Shown here: positions 32,627-41,418 of the stretch, one piece after another
Position numbering within the stretch: the stretch's first letter is position 1
Layout of the letters: each line of letters begins with the position of its first letter
Assembly (NCBI GenBank): GCA_910587005.1
Contig: CAJULB010000001.1
Location: forward strand, 1 to 64,000
Length of the DNA stretch: 64,000 nt
Reading direction: 5' to 3'
From: an uncultured Christensenellaceae bacterium
GTDB lineage: Bacteria > Bacillota > Clostridia > Christensenellales > Borkfalkiaceae
Position numbers and translations under genes: made by a program
Notes under the pieces: model-generated
Seen by the model: the letters and a program-made list of their open reading frames with translations, nothing else
Database searches by the model: none
What the model was told of the DNA's origin: nothing

Positions 32627-33435
32627 TTGTCGGACAGCTCTTTCGCACGGTTTGCACACGCATCAACCGCATCGCCCACGAGTTTGCGGAACCCGCCGTT
32701 TTCAAATACTTTTACCGCTTCAATGCTCGTTCCGCCTTTACTGCAAACCTGCATCAGCAGCTCGTTTACGGTGTTTTCCTCGCGCTGAACCATTTCCGCA
32801 CTGCCTAAAACAGTCTGTACGGCAAGAATTTTCGCCTCGCCGCGGGGAAGTCCCAGCTTTACGCCTGCCTCGATAAGGCTGTCGATAAACATAAACACAT
32901 ATGCAGGTCCGCTGCCGCTTAACGCGGTAACTGCGTCCATTTTGCTTTCATCGACGCTTACAACAGTTCCGAGGTTAACAAAAACATTGTAAATAAAATC
33001 GGTATCGTCCGTTGATTTGTTAAAATCGGTCATATCTATGCCGATTGCGCCGCTGCCGATACAGCACGGCAGGTTTGGAGTACAGCGCGCCACCTTTATA
33101 AGTCCTACGCCGAAAGCGTTTTTAATTGTGTTTTTCTTAACTCCCGCCATAACCGAAATAACTTTTTCGGGACGGAACCCCTGTAAACTTTCGACTAAGC
33201 TTGAAAAATCCTGCGGTCTTACCGCAAGAAGCAAAAATTCACAGTTTTCCGCTACAAATTTATTGTCGCCTGTAATATGAGCGCCGAGTTCTTCGGCTTT
33301 TTTAAGATTTTCTTCGGAAATATCGCTTACTATTATTTTTTTACTGCGCAGAAAGTCGGAAAGCACAACGCCCTTTAAAATTGCTTCCGCCATAAAACCG
33401 CAGCCAATTACGCCGAGTTTGTATTGTTTTTTCAT
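32623..33435 (-). CDS. proC: Pyrroline-5-carboxylate reductase
   Basis: A 270-residue NAD(P)H enzyme for the last step of proline synthesis. The Rossmann motif is GVIGCGFMAEAI. The ProC signature SGSGPAYVFMFIDSLIEAG and GGTSIEAVKVFE are present at normal spacing. I took ATG 33435, which has GGAGA at good distance, over the frame start four codons upstream. It is divergent from tRNA-Trp and coupled to rnhA. Confidence 0.96.
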   Translation of the reverse strand: MKKQYKLGVIGCGFMAEAILKGVVLSDFLRSKKIIVSDISEENLKKAEELGAHITGDNKFVAENCEFLLLAVRPQDFSSLVESLQGFRPEKVISVMAGVKKNTIKNAFGVGLIKVARCTPNLPCCIGSGAIGIDMTDFNKSTDDTDFIYNVFVNLGTVVSVDESKMDAVTALSGSGPAYVFMFIDSLIEAGVKLGLPRGEAKILAVQTVLGSAEMVQREENTVNELLMQVCSKGGTSIEAVKVFENGGFRKLVGDAVDACANRAKELSDK

Positions 33436-33453
33436 AAAAATCTCCAAAAACAG

Positions 33454-33482
33454 TTGACTAAAAATTTGCGATATTATATAAT
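33454..33482 (+). promoter_or_regulatory. tRNA-Trp promoter
   Basis: TTGACT, 17 bp and TATAAT end 15 bases before the tRNA. Confidence 0.8.
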
Positions 33483-33497
33483 CAGCATAGTTTTTTT

Positions 33498-33572
33498 AGG
33501 GGTGTAGCTCAACGGTAGAGTCGCGGTCTCCAAAACCGTCGGTTGCATGTTCGAATCGTGTCGCCCCTGCCA
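33498..33572 (+). tRNA. trnW: tRNA-Trp (CCA anticodon)
   Basis: A cloverleaf can be folded with acceptor AGGGGTG / CGCCCCT (one G-T pair). The anticodon arm holds CTCCAAAA with anticodon CCA. The T-arm carries GTTCGAATC, and CCA is encoded at the 3' end. Confidence 0.95.
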
Positions 33573-33607
33573 AAGTCCAACTAATTTCGGTTGGACTTTT
33601 TATTTTT
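33573..33607 (+). terminator. tRNA-Trp terminator
   Basis: AAGTCCAAC pairs with GTTGGACTT around an eight-base loop, followed by a T run. Confidence 0.85.
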
Positions 33608-33632
33608 TTATTATTTATTTATAAAATTTAAT

Positions 33633-33655
33633 CAATTATGTCAGACATAATACTG
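33633..33655. repeat. Dispersed palindromic repeat, copy C (intergenic)
   Basis: AATTATGTCAGACATAATAC contains ATTATGTC-A-GACATAAT, a near-perfect palindrome. It lies between the tRNA terminator and the purB 3' end. Confidence 0.65.
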
Positions 33656-33670
33656 TTCAAAATTATAGAA

Positions 33671-35104
33671 TTAAACTTTAACGTCGCCTTTTTGCCCTAA
33701 AACCGTAGAATTTTCTGTTAAAATCGGCTTAACCTCGTTTTCAATAAACTCAACTACCTGCGAGGGCGCTCTGCCGATAAATTTCTTAGCGTCGAGTATT
33801 TCGTCAAGTTTTCCGTGCACGGCGGTAAATTCTTTATCAGCTTTAATCAGCTCAATCAAATTGTTTTCCAGTCCTCTTTCCTTGACGTTTTTGCCTGCCT
33901 CCATCGACAGCACTCTGATTTTTTCGTGCAGTCGCTGACGGCTTCCGCCCGCCTTAACACATTCCATAATAATGTTTTCGGTTGCCATAAACGGAAGTTC
34001 AGCCGCAATGTGGCGAGCGATTATCTTATCGTATACAACGAGATTTTCCGAAACGTTCATATAAATATTCAGAATTCCGTCCAAGGCAAGGAAAGCCTGC
34101 GCGTTAACAATTCTTCTGTTCGCGGAATCGTCAAGCGTTCTTTCAAACCACTGCGTTCCTGCGGTAATCGCGCTGTTCATAGGAAGCGAAATAACAAATC
34201 TTGCAAGCGAGCCTATTCTTTCGCTCCTCATAGGGTTGCGCTTGTAAGCCATTGCGGAAGAACCTATCTGCGATTTTTCAAACGGCTCTTCAATTTCCTT
34301 CATATTCTGCAAAATGCGGATATCGTTCGAGAATTTGTAAGCGCTCTGCGCAATCTGCGAAAGCACGCACAAGACGTTGTAATCGAATTTTCTGGGATAA
34401 GTCTGCCCCGTTACTCCGTAAACTTTATCGTAACCGAGCTTTTTAACAACTTTACTTTCAAGCTCTTTAACCTTCTTTTCATCACCGCAGAAAAGCTCCA
34501 TAAAGCTTGCCTGCGTGCCCGTTGTACCCTTTACGCCGCGAAGCTTGAATGATTTTTGCAGATTGACAAGGTTGTTATAGTCCATTGTCAAATCCTGCAA
34601 CCACAGCGTTGCGCGCTTGCCGACAGTTGTAAGCTGTGCGGGCTGTAAGTGCGTAAACCCGAGCGTGGGCAAATCTTTATATTTAAGCGCGAATTTAGCA
34701 AGCTTGTCCATAACGTTTACAAGCTTCGTCTTAATAATTTCAAGCGCGTCGGAAAGAATAATCAGCTCCGAATTGCAGTCAACGTAACAGCTTGTAGCGC
34801 CGAGGTGAATAATCGGCTCTGCCGAAACAGCCTGCGCGCCGAAAGCTTTAACGTGCGCCATTACGTCGTGGCGAACCTCTCTTTCATACTTTTCCGCAAG
34901 CTCGAAATTGATATTTTCGGCAAACTTTTTCATTTCTTCGACTTGCGCCTTGCTTATGTTAAGCCCAAGCTCCATTTCGCTTTCCGCAAGCGCTATCCAA
35001 AGCTTTCTCCAAAGCTTAAAACGCTTTTCGTCCGAAAAGTTTTCTGCCATTGCTTTGCTTGCGTAACGTGTGATTAAAGGGTTCTGATAAACGGAATTGT
35101 CCAT
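33671..35104 (-). CDS. purB: Adenylosuccinate lyase
   Basis: A 477-residue fumarase-superfamily enzyme acting twice in purine synthesis (SAICAR to AICAR, adenylosuccinate to AMP). The superfamily signature is GSSAMAYKRNPMRSE. TLGFTHLQPAQLTTVGKRA, with the catalytic His, and HLGATSCYVDCN are present. The start has GGAGAAAAAT upstream. It lies 17 bases downstream of the cyclophilin gene, likely one transcript. Confidence 0.96.
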   Translation of the reverse strand: MDNSVYQNPLITRYASKAMAENFSDEKRFKLWRKLWIALAESEMELGLNISKAQVEEMKKFAENINFELAEKYEREVRHDVMAHVKAFGAQAVSAEPIIHLGATSCYVDCNSELIILSDALEIIKTKLVNVMDKLAKFALKYKDLPTLGFTHLQPAQLTTVGKRATLWLQDLTMDYNNLVNLQKSFKLRGVKGTTGTQASFMELFCGDEKKVKELESKVVKKLGYDKVYGVTGQTYPRKFDYNVLCVLSQIAQSAYKFSNDIRILQNMKEIEEPFEKSQIGSSAMAYKRNPMRSERIGSLARFVISLPMNSAITAGTQWFERTLDDSANRRIVNAQAFLALDGILNIYMNVSENLVVYDKIIARHIAAELPFMATENIIMECVKAGGSRQRLHEKIRVLSMEAGKNVKERGLENNLIELIKADKEFTAVHGKLDEILDAKKFIGRAPSQVVEFIENEVKPILTENSTVLGQKGDVKV

Positions 35105-35121
35105 ATTTTTCTCCGAAATAC

Positions 35122-35643
35122 TTAAAATTTGACGGGCGCGGGATATTCTGCGCCGAATGTTTCAACCGTAACTTTTTTCATTGTCTGGGCAATCTGCGGT
35201 TTGTCGTTCCAGTCTGTTTTTACCGAAGCGATTTCGTCAACGGCCTCTATTCCCTCGATTACTTTACCGAAAGCGGCGTACTGTCCGTCAAGATGCGAGG
35301 AATTCTGATGCATAATAAAAAACTGCGAGCCCGCAGAATTCGGGTGCATTGCGCGAGCCATCGAAAGCACTCCGCGCGTGTGCTTCAAATCGTTCTTTTT
35401 AAAGCCGTTCAAAGCAAATTCTCCCTTTATGGTATAGCCGGGACCGCCCGTTCCCACTCCCGCAGGGTCGCCGCCCTGAATCATAAAACCGGAAATAACG
35501 CGGTGAAAAATAACCCCGTCGTAAAAACCGCTTTTTACAAGCGAAATAAAATTATTAACCGTATTCGGCGCTTTTTCGGGGTACAGCTCCGCTTTGATAA
35601 TTTTTCCGTTTTCCATTTCTATCGTAACAACGGGATTTTGCAT
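35122..35643 (-). CDS. Cyclophilin-type peptidyl-prolyl cis-trans isomerase
   Basis: A 173-residue cytosolic enzyme (no signal peptide) that speeds proline isomerisation in folding proteins. Active-site motifs are VIFHRVISGFMIQGGDP, GVLSMAR and GSQFFIMH. The length is that of the single-domain bacterial form. It sits between a deaminase and purB in one direction. Confidence 0.95.
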   Translation of the reverse strand: MQNPVVTIEMENGKIIKAELYPEKAPNTVNNFISLVKSGFYDGVIFHRVISGFMIQGGDPAGVGTGGPGYTIKGEFALNGFKKNDLKHTRGVLSMARAMHPNSAGSQFFIMHQNSSHLDGQYAAFGKVIEGIEAVDEIASVKTDWNDKPQIAQTMKKVTVETFGAEYPAPVKF

Positions 35644-35679
35644 AAAATTCTCCTTATTTCTATTTAATGTTTAGTTGAA

Positions 35680-36135
35680 CTATTTCAACTCGCCGTATTT
35701 TTCTATTTTAACGCCCGCCTCTTTAAAAAGCTGCATAGAAAACTCGTCGGGGTACCCCTCTTTATAGACGATTCTCGAAATACCCGAATTAATTATAATT
35801 TTAGCGCAGATAACGCACGGCTGATGCGTGCAGTAAAGCGTACAGCCTTCCACACTGCAACCGACTCTCGCCGCCTGAATTATTGCGTTTTGCTCGGCAT
35901 GAACGGCGTAACACAGCTCGTGCATGGTTCCGCTTGCAATGTTCCTCTTTTTCCTTAAACATTCCTTTTTATCAATACAGCTTTCAATGCCTTGCGGTGC
36001 GCCGTTATAGCCAGTAGCAATAACCCGCTTATTTTTTACGATAACCGCACCGATGTGCCGGTTTTCCTGATAACAGCTTGACCACGAGCCGATAAGCTCG
36101 GTCATTTCCATAAATCTTTTATCCCACTTATCCAT
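35680..36135 (-). CDS. Deoxycytidylate (dCMP) deaminase, ComEB-like
   Basis: A 151-residue zinc deaminase. HAEQNAII supplies the zinc His and catalytic Glu. CTHQPCVICAKIIINSGI gives the two zinc cysteines. RHIGAVIV and GYNGAPQG are typical of dCMP deaminases, which make dUMP for dTMP synthesis. ComEB of competence operons has the same fold. No competence genes are near, so the metabolic role is preferred. Confidence 0.9.
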   Translation of the reverse strand: MDKWDKRFMEMTELIGSWSSCYQENRHIGAVIVKNKRVIATGYNGAPQGIESCIDKKECLRKKRNIASGTMHELCYAVHAEQNAIIQAARVGCSVEGCTLYCTHQPCVICAKIIINSGISRIVYKEGYPDEFSMQLFKEAGVKIEKYGELK

Positions 36136-36201
36136 TTTTAAAACCGCTTTTTCATTTTGTAAAATTATATTACCATATTAATGAAAAAAAAGCAATTTTT
36201 T

Positions 36202-36233
36202 ACTTGAAACTGTTTAACTTTATTTTATCAAGT
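36202..36233. promoter_or_regulatory. Inverted repeat upstream of groES (not CIRCE)
   Basis: ACTTGA (36202-36207) and TCAAGT (36228-36233) are 20 bases apart. They lie next to an AT-rich possible promoter, TATAAA at 36235. The HrcA site TTAGCACTC-N9-GAGTGCTAA is absent in 36136-36309. Function is speculative. Confidence 0.3.
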
Positions 36234-36309
36234 TTATAAAATATTTGTAACTGAACGGGCAACGGAAAATTGTCCGCAAATTTAACAAAATTTCGGAGGA
36301 AATAAAATA

Positions 36310-36594
36310 ATGACAATAAAACCTTTATTCGACAAAGTAGTCGTCGAAGGGCTTAAAGCCGAAGAAAAGACCAAATCGGGACTCTATCTTACAGCCGCTT
36401 CTCAGGAAAAACCCGCAACCTGCGTGGTTGTAGCGGTCGGTCCCGGCGGAATTATCGACGGTAAAGAAGTTAAAATGCAGGTTAAAGTCGGCGATAAAGT
36501 TCTGCTTGCGAAATACAGCGGAACGGAAGTTAAAATCGACGATAAAGAATACACGATAATCCGTCAGAGCGATATTCTGGCGATTGTCGAATAA
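36310..36594 (+). CDS. groES: Co-chaperonin GroES
   Basis: A 94-residue heptameric lid of the GroEL chamber. The N-terminal KPLFDKVVVEGLKAEEKTKSG, the mobile loop and DKVLLAKYSGTEVK are family-typical. CGGAGG lies ten bases before the ATG. It is followed by groEL after 17 bases. Confidence 0.97.
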   Translation: MTIKPLFDKVVVEGLKAEEKTKSGLYLTAASQEKPATCVVVAVGPGGIIDGKEVKMQVKVGDKVLLAKYSGTEVKIDDKEYTIIRQSDILAIVE

Positions 36595-36611
36595 TTAAGG
36601 AGATAAAATTT

Positions 36612-38243
36612 ATGGCTAAACAAATTAAATACGGCGACGAAGCAAGAAAATTACTTGAAACAGGCGTAAACGTTGTTGCAGATACGGTTAAAATCACTCT
36701 CGGCCCCAAGGGCAGAAACGTAGTTCTCGATAAAAAATACGGCGCGCCTCTTATCACAAACGACGGCGTTACGATAGCAAAGGAAATAGAGCTTGAAGAC
36801 CCGTTTGAAAATATGGGCGCACAGCTTGTGAAAGAAGTTTCCACAAAAACAAACGACGTTGCGGGCGACGGAACCACTACCGCCGTTGTTTTGGCTCAGG
36901 CAATCGTCAAGGAAGGACTTAAAAATCTTGCGGCGGGCGCAAACCCTATGATTATAAAGCGCGGTATTGCACGCGCCGTTGAAACGTCAGTCGCTAAAAT
37001 TCAGGCAATTTCCAAACCCGTTGAAAATAAGCTTGCAATTCAGCAGGTTGCTTCCATTTCCGCGGGCGACGAAACAATCGGCGCGCTTATAGCAAACGCT
37101 ATGGAAATTGTCGGCAAAGACGGAGTTATCACCGTTGAAGAAGGCAAAACAATGGCAACCGAGCTGACAACCGTCGAGGGTATGCAGTTTGACAGAGGTT
37201 ACGCTTCCGCTTATATGGTAACCAATACCGAAAAAATGGAAGCCGTTTTGGATAACCCTTACATTCTTATCACCGACAAAAAGATTTCTTCCTTGCAGGA
37301 AATTCTGCCCGTAATCGAGCCTATCGCACAGCAGGGCGCAAGGCTTTTGATTATAGCGGAGGACGTCGAGGGTGACGCGCTTGCCGCACTTATCGTCAAT
37401 AAACTGAAAGGAGTTTTGAACTGCGTTGCGGTTAAAGCCCCCGGATTCGGCGACAGAAGAAAGGCTATGCTTGAAGATATAGCAATTCTTACGGGCGGAA
37501 CGGTTATTTCCTCCGATTTGGGCTATGAATTCAAGGACGTTACTACCGATATGCTTGGCAGAGCGGCGCAGGTTAAGGTTGACAAGGACAACACCACTAT
37601 TATCGACGGCGCTGGCGCGGCTGAGGATATTAAGGCGCGCGTTGCTTCGATAAAGGCGCAGATTGCAGAAACGACCTCCGATTATGACAGAGAAAAATTG
37701 CAGGAAAGACTTGCAAAGCTTGCGGGCGGAGTTGCGGTTATCAACGTAGGCGCGGCTACCGAAATTGAAATGAAAGAAAAGAAACTGCGCATCGAGGACG
37801 CTTTGGCGGCTACCCGCGCGGCTGTTGAGGAGGGAATTGTTCCCGGCGGCGGAGTTGCGCTCCTTTCCACCATTCCCGAGCTGAAAAATCTTGTATCCAA
37901 GCTCAGCGGCGATGAAAAGACGGGCGCGGCAATCGTTATGCGCGCAATCGAAGAACCCGTTCGCCAGATTGCAAAGAACGCCGGCTTTGACGGTTCCGTG
38001 GTAGTAAACAACATTTTAAAGACCAAAAAGGTTAATTACGGCTTTGACGCGCTGAAAAATCAGTACACCGATATGGTTGCAAGCGGTATTATCGACCCGA
38101 CAAAGGTTTCGCGCTCGGTATTGCAGAATGCGGCTTCCGTTGCGGCAACGTTGCTTACAACCGAAAGCATTGTAACCGATATTCCCACCCCTCCCGCTCC
38201 CGCACCCATGGGCGGCAATCCCGATATGGGCGGAATGTATTAA
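36612..38243 (+). CDS. groEL: Chaperonin GroEL
   Basis: A 543-residue, full-length HSP60. It carries GPKGRNVVLDKKYGAP, the ATPase Asp in AGDGTTTAVVLAQA, AAVEEGIVPGGGVAL and a C-terminal tail ending in GGMY. It assembles a double ring that folds proteins with GroES. A strong terminator follows. Confidence 0.98.
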   Translation: MAKQIKYGDEARKLLETGVNVVADTVKITLGPKGRNVVLDKKYGAPLITNDGVTIAKEIELEDPFENMGAQLVKEVSTKTNDVAGDGTTTAVVLAQAIVKEGLKNLAAGANPMIIKRGIARAVETSVAKIQAISKPVENKLAIQQVASISAGDETIGALIANAMEIVGKDGVITVEEGKTMATELTTVEGMQFDRGYASAYMVTNTEKMEAVLDNPYILITDKKISSLQEILPVIEPIAQQGARLLIIAEDVEGDALAALIVNKLKGVLNCVAVKAPGFGDRRKAMLEDIAILTGGTVISSDLGYEFKDVTTDMLGRAAQVKVDKDNTTIIDGAGAAEDIKARVASIKAQIAETTSDYDREKLQERLAKLAGGVAVINVGAATEIEMKEKKLRIEDALAATRAAVEEGIVPGGGVALLSTIPELKNLVSKLSGDEKTGAAIVMRAIEEPVRQIAKNAGFDGSVVVNNILKTKKVNYGFDALKNQYTDMVASGIIDPTKVSRSVLQNAASVAATLLTTESIVTDIPTPPAPAPMGGNPDMGGMY

Positions 38244-38260
38244 TAGAAAAAGCACTTTAA

Positions 38261-38299
38261 AAGCGGCTCCGCGTTCAAATGCGGAGCCGCTTATTTTTA
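38261..38299. terminator. groESL terminator (bidirectional)
   Basis: A 12-bp perfect stem (AAGCGGCTCCGC / GCGGAGCCGCTT) with an eight-base loop, then T-rich sequence. It also faces the minus-strand acetyltransferase gene. Confidence 0.85.
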
Positions 38300-38800
38300 T
38301 TCTTTTATCAGCGAATATATTTTCATATCTTCGGTAATTCCGTTTTTTACGGCGTTTGAGCGAAGCGTTCCCTCGCACACAAAGCCCGCCTTTTCAAGCA
38401 CCTTGCACGAGGCATTGTTGCGCGCGAACGGTTCAGCGTAAATTCTGATAATGTCGGTTTTTTCAAAAACATAGTTACAAATTTGCCGCACCGCCTCGGT
38501 TGCAATTCCTTTATTCCAGAATTCTTCACCGATATAATAGCCTAATTCCGCAGTTTTGCAATGAATATTCGGCTGTCTTGTCGCCCCGATACTGCCGACA
38601 ACTTCGCCGTTATATGTTATGGCAAAATTAAACTGTTCGTTCTTATCTGCATTGAGGCACAAATTTATAAAATACAGCGCGTCTTTTTCAGTGTAAGGAA
38701 AGGGCAACCCGTCGCGCAGATTGTCCATAATTTTTTTATTGTTTAAAAGCCTTGCAAGCGCTTTTGCGTCGATTTCTTTCCACTTTCTTATTTTAACCAT
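38297..38800 (-). CDS. GNAT-family N-acetyltransferase (RimJ/RimL-like)
   Basis: A 167-residue GNAT. It shows an N-terminal VKIRKWKEIDAKALARLLNN, an acetyl-CoA site region ELGYYIGEEFWNKGIATEAV, and FARNNASCKVLEKAGFVCEG at the C-terminus, the pattern of the RimJ/RimL group. These enzymes acetylate protein N-termini or small molecules; the substrate here is unknown. The ATG at 38800 is used; upstream TTG and GTG alternatives have no ribosome site either. Confidence 0.85.
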   Translation of the reverse strand: MVKIRKWKEIDAKALARLLNNKKIMDNLRDGLPFPYTEKDALYFINLCLNADKNEQFNFAITYNGEVVGSIGATRQPNIHCKTAELGYYIGEEFWNKGIATEAVRQICNYVFEKTDIIRIYAEPFARNNASCKVLEKAGFVCEGTLRSNAVKNGITEDMKIYSLIKE

Positions 38801-38825
38801 TAAAAACACCAATCAAATTAATTTT

Positions 38826-39287
38826 TTAAGTATCGCTATTTAGCTTGTTTTTTGTATCCTCGTCTTTTGAAAATATAAGCGCAATTTCAAGTGCAATTAT
38901 TACTGCAAGAAAAACTAAAAATGCATATGCAGCTTCCTGTAAATAACCGTAAATACCTATTAACGCCGCAAAATTTATAATACCTGCAACCATGCTGTGA
39001 AAATATCCGTAACGCGCTATGCGCCACGTTAAATTTCTGTACCTGCCGTCTATAACCGAATACACACCGAATACAAGATTCCAAAGCAATGCAACAAGTC
39101 CAAGCACCCCAAAAAGCACAAACCGCCATAGCGACTTACTGACGTATAACTGAAAACCATAAATTACATACATTGAAGGCTCGGCGTAAACGAATTCAAA
39201 CATTAGAGGAAAAAGCGTCAATAAAGATAGCATTGCAACAATAAAGCTTAAAGCCCTTATCTTTTTATCTTTAATTTTATTTTTCAT
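38826..39287 (-). CDS. Four-helix membrane protein, function unknown
   Basis: A 153-residue protein with four predicted membrane helices (about residues 12-34, 52-74, 94-114 and 119-140). The N-terminus is basic and the C-terminal tail hydrophilic. No family was recognised. The AGGGAGG ribosome site before the ATG supports a real gene. It lies in the same direction as, and between, the acetyltransferase and ynbB. Confidence 0.7.
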   Translation of the reverse strand: MKNKIKDKKIRALSFIVAMLSLLTLFPLMFEFVYAEPSMYVIYGFQLYVSKSLWRFVLFGVLGLVALLWNLVFGVYSVIDGRYRNLTWRIARYGYFHSMVAGIINFAALIGIYGYLQEAAYAFLVFLAVIIALEIALIFSKDEDTKNKLNSDT

Positions 39288-39306
39288 ATCAACCTCCCTA
39301 CTAATT

Positions 39307-40521
39307 TTATAACTTGTTTAAAATTCTGTCAAGAGCATATTTTCCGTGTTCATAAGTCAAACCTCCCTGAAAATATGCGATGTACGGCGGTTTTACAGGC
39401 CCGTCGGCAGACAATTCTATACTTGCGCCCGAAACAAACGTGCCCGCCGCCATTATAATTTTATCGTCGTAACCGGGCATATCCCACGGCTCGCACGTGA
39501 CGTAACCGTCCACAGGCGAAGCATACTGCACTTCGCGGATAAAATTAACCATTTTTTCCGCGCTGTCAAACTGAATTGCGCGGGTTATGTCGTGCGGAAC
39601 TTTATCAAGCGAGGGATAATTTTTATAGCCCAACTCCCCCATAGCCTGACCTATCAGAAGGCTTGTTTTTATAGCCTGCGCAACAACGTGCGGAGCCATA
39701 TAAAGCCCTTGATAAAAATATCTGTAACCGCCCTCGTACGAGCCGACTTCAAGCCCGATTGACGGTGCGGTAAGCCGTTTGCCGATTAAATCGATATAAT
39801 TTTGTTTACCGCAAATATAACCGCCAGTCGGCGCAAGTCCGCCGCCTGCGTTTTTTATAAGCGAACCGACTATAATATCCGCGCCGACTTCGGTCGGCTC
39901 GTTTTTTTCAACAAATTCGCCGTAGCAGTTGTCTACAAAAATACAGCCTTTAAAGCCTAAACTGTGTACAAATTTGCAAATTTCGCCTATTTCCCCGCAC
40001 GAAAATGCATCCCGAAGCTCGTACCCGCGCGAACGCTGAATATAAACGACCTTAACACTGTCGTTAAATTTGGATTTAATTGCGTGTTTATCAAATTTTC
40101 CGTCGGCGTCAAGTCCGCAATAATCAAATTTAACGCCGAAATCTTTAAGCGAACCGTTATTTTCGCCGAAAATTACTCCGCGGATTGTATCATACGGCAT
40201 ACCGCTGATACAAAACAGCGTATCGTTGGGACGAAGCAGACCGAAAAGCGCGACCGTAAGTGCGTGTGTGCCTGATAAAAGATGCGGTGAAACTATTCCA
40301 GCCTCTGCGCCGAAAGCCTTTGCGTACAGCTTGCCCAGAGTATCGCGCCCCTCGTCGTCGTAGCCGTAGCCCGTTGTTCCGTTGAAATGGCGCAAGGCAA
40401 TGTTATATTCGTTAAACGCATCCAACACCTTAGACTCATTGAAATACGCTATATCTTCCGCAAGTCTGAACTTTTCCGCAAGCTTCTTTTCGCAATTTTC
40501 TATAAATTTATTTACTTTCAT
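39307..40521 (-). CDS. ynbB: PLP-dependent Met gamma-lyase/aluminium-resistance family protein (YnbB-like)
   Basis: A 404-residue fold-type-I PLP enzyme of the family named methionine gamma-lyase or aluminium-resistance protein. Family features are GTTGYGYDDEGRDTL, ISGMPYDT, the PLP lysine in GSLIKNAGGGLAPTGGYI and FQGGLTYEHGK. The true reaction is not established. It overlaps miaA's 3' end by 14 bases (40508-40521), the same neighbourhood as B. subtilis ynbB next to hfq and miaA. No hfq is visible here. Confidence 0.9.
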   Translation of the reverse strand: MKVNKFIENCEKKLAEKFRLAEDIAYFNESKVLDAFNEYNIALRHFNGTTGYGYDDEGRDTLGKLYAKAFGAEAGIVSPHLLSGTHALTVALFGLLRPNDTLFCISGMPYDTIRGVIFGENNGSLKDFGVKFDYCGLDADGKFDKHAIKSKFNDSVKVVYIQRSRGYELRDAFSCGEIGEICKFVHSLGFKGCIFVDNCYGEFVEKNEPTEVGADIIVGSLIKNAGGGLAPTGGYICGKQNYIDLIGKRLTAPSIGLEVGSYEGGYRYFYQGLYMAPHVVAQAIKTSLLIGQAMGELGYKNYPSLDKVPHDITRAIQFDSAEKMVNFIREVQYASPVDGYVTCEPWDMPGYDDKIIMAAGTFVSGASIELSADGPVKPPYIAYFQGGLTYEHGKYALDRILNKL

Positions 40522-41416
40522 TCAACATCTCCGATATGTGTTCCGCAGTCGCATCCTTTGGATTAAGCCATACGATATTCGGCAATTTTTTAAAGAAAAC
40601 TATCTGTCTTTTGGCGTAATGACGTGTATTCTGCTTAATTATGTCACGCATAGTACTATGCAAATCACCGTTTTTAAGCCCAAAAACCACTTCTTTATAG
40701 CCGATTGCCTGCATACACTGAAATTTTTCGTCTATTCCGCGCGACAGCAAGCCTTGCACTTCTTCAACAAGTCCGTCCTCGAACATTTTGTCAACGCGCA
40801 TATTAATTCTTTCGTATAATTCTTCACGCTTCCAGTCTATCGCAACGGCAAGGTAATCGTATTCCGAAATCAAAGTATCGTTCTGCTCCGACTTCTTCTT
40901 TCCGCTCAGCTCATAAATTTCCAGCGCGCGTATAATTCTTTTAATGTCGTTTACGTGCAGTTTTTCCGCGGTTTCGGCGTCAATTTCTCTCAATTTTTCA
41001 AAAAGCGCTTCCTTACCGTTTTGGTCTAAAAATTCGGCATATCTGCGCCTTACCTCCTCGCTTCCCTCGGTGTTTCCGTAAGACAAATCAAACAAAAGCG
41101 AATTGATATAAAAGCCTGTTCCGCCGCAAATTACGGGAATTTTACCGCTTGCAAGCAGATTTTTCATAATCGGTAACGCTTTTTCGCGGTAATTACCCAC
41201 GTTAAAGCTTTCGCTCGGCTCAACCGTATCAATCATATGATGTTTTACTCCGCACATTTCCTCTGCGGTAGGTTTTGCCGTGCCGATATTCAGCCCTTTA
41301 TAAATCAGCTGGGAATCCGCCGAAATAACTTCGGTATTCAGTTTTTTAGCACATTCAACCGCAAGCGAAGTTTTACCCGATGCGGTTGCGCCGCAAATTA
41401 CGAGAATCTTATTCAA
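40508..41416 (-). CDS. miaA: tRNA dimethylallyltransferase carrying a repeat-encoded segment
   Basis: A 302-residue enzyme that adds dimethylallyl to A37 of UNN-reading tRNAs. The P-loop is GATASGKTSLA, followed by SADSQLIYKGLNIGTAKPT, CGGTGFYINSLL and MQAIGYKEV, then KQNTRHYAKRQ. Residues 251-260 (DLHSTMRDII), between GYKEV and KQNTR, are encoded by the repeat at 40636-40666. The spacing between those two motifs matches normal MiaA from memory. The helix has therefore been replaced rather than lengthened. MiaB, encoded nearby, acts next on the same base. Confidence 0.95.
   Translation of the reverse strand: MNKILVICGATASGKTSLAVECAKKLNTEVISADSQLIYKGLNIGTAKPTAEEMCGVKHHMIDTVEPSESFNVGNYREKALPIMKNLLASGKIPVICGGTGFYINSLLFDLSYGNTEGSEEVRRRYAEFLDQNGKEALFEKLREIDAETAEKLHVNDIKRIIRALEIYELSGKKKSEQNDTLISEYDYLAVAIDWKREELYERINMRVDKMFEDGLVEEVQGLLSRGIDEKFQCMQAIGYKEVVFGLKNGDLHSTMRDIIKQNTRHYAKRQIVFFKKLPNIVWLNPKDATAEHISEMLNESK
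40636..40666. repeat. Dispersed palindromic repeat, copy E (inside miaA)
   Basis: It is identical over 31 bases to 25666-25696 and read in the same frame (DLHSTMRDII). The flanks differ completely. Confidence 0.9.
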
Positions 41417-41418
41417 AA

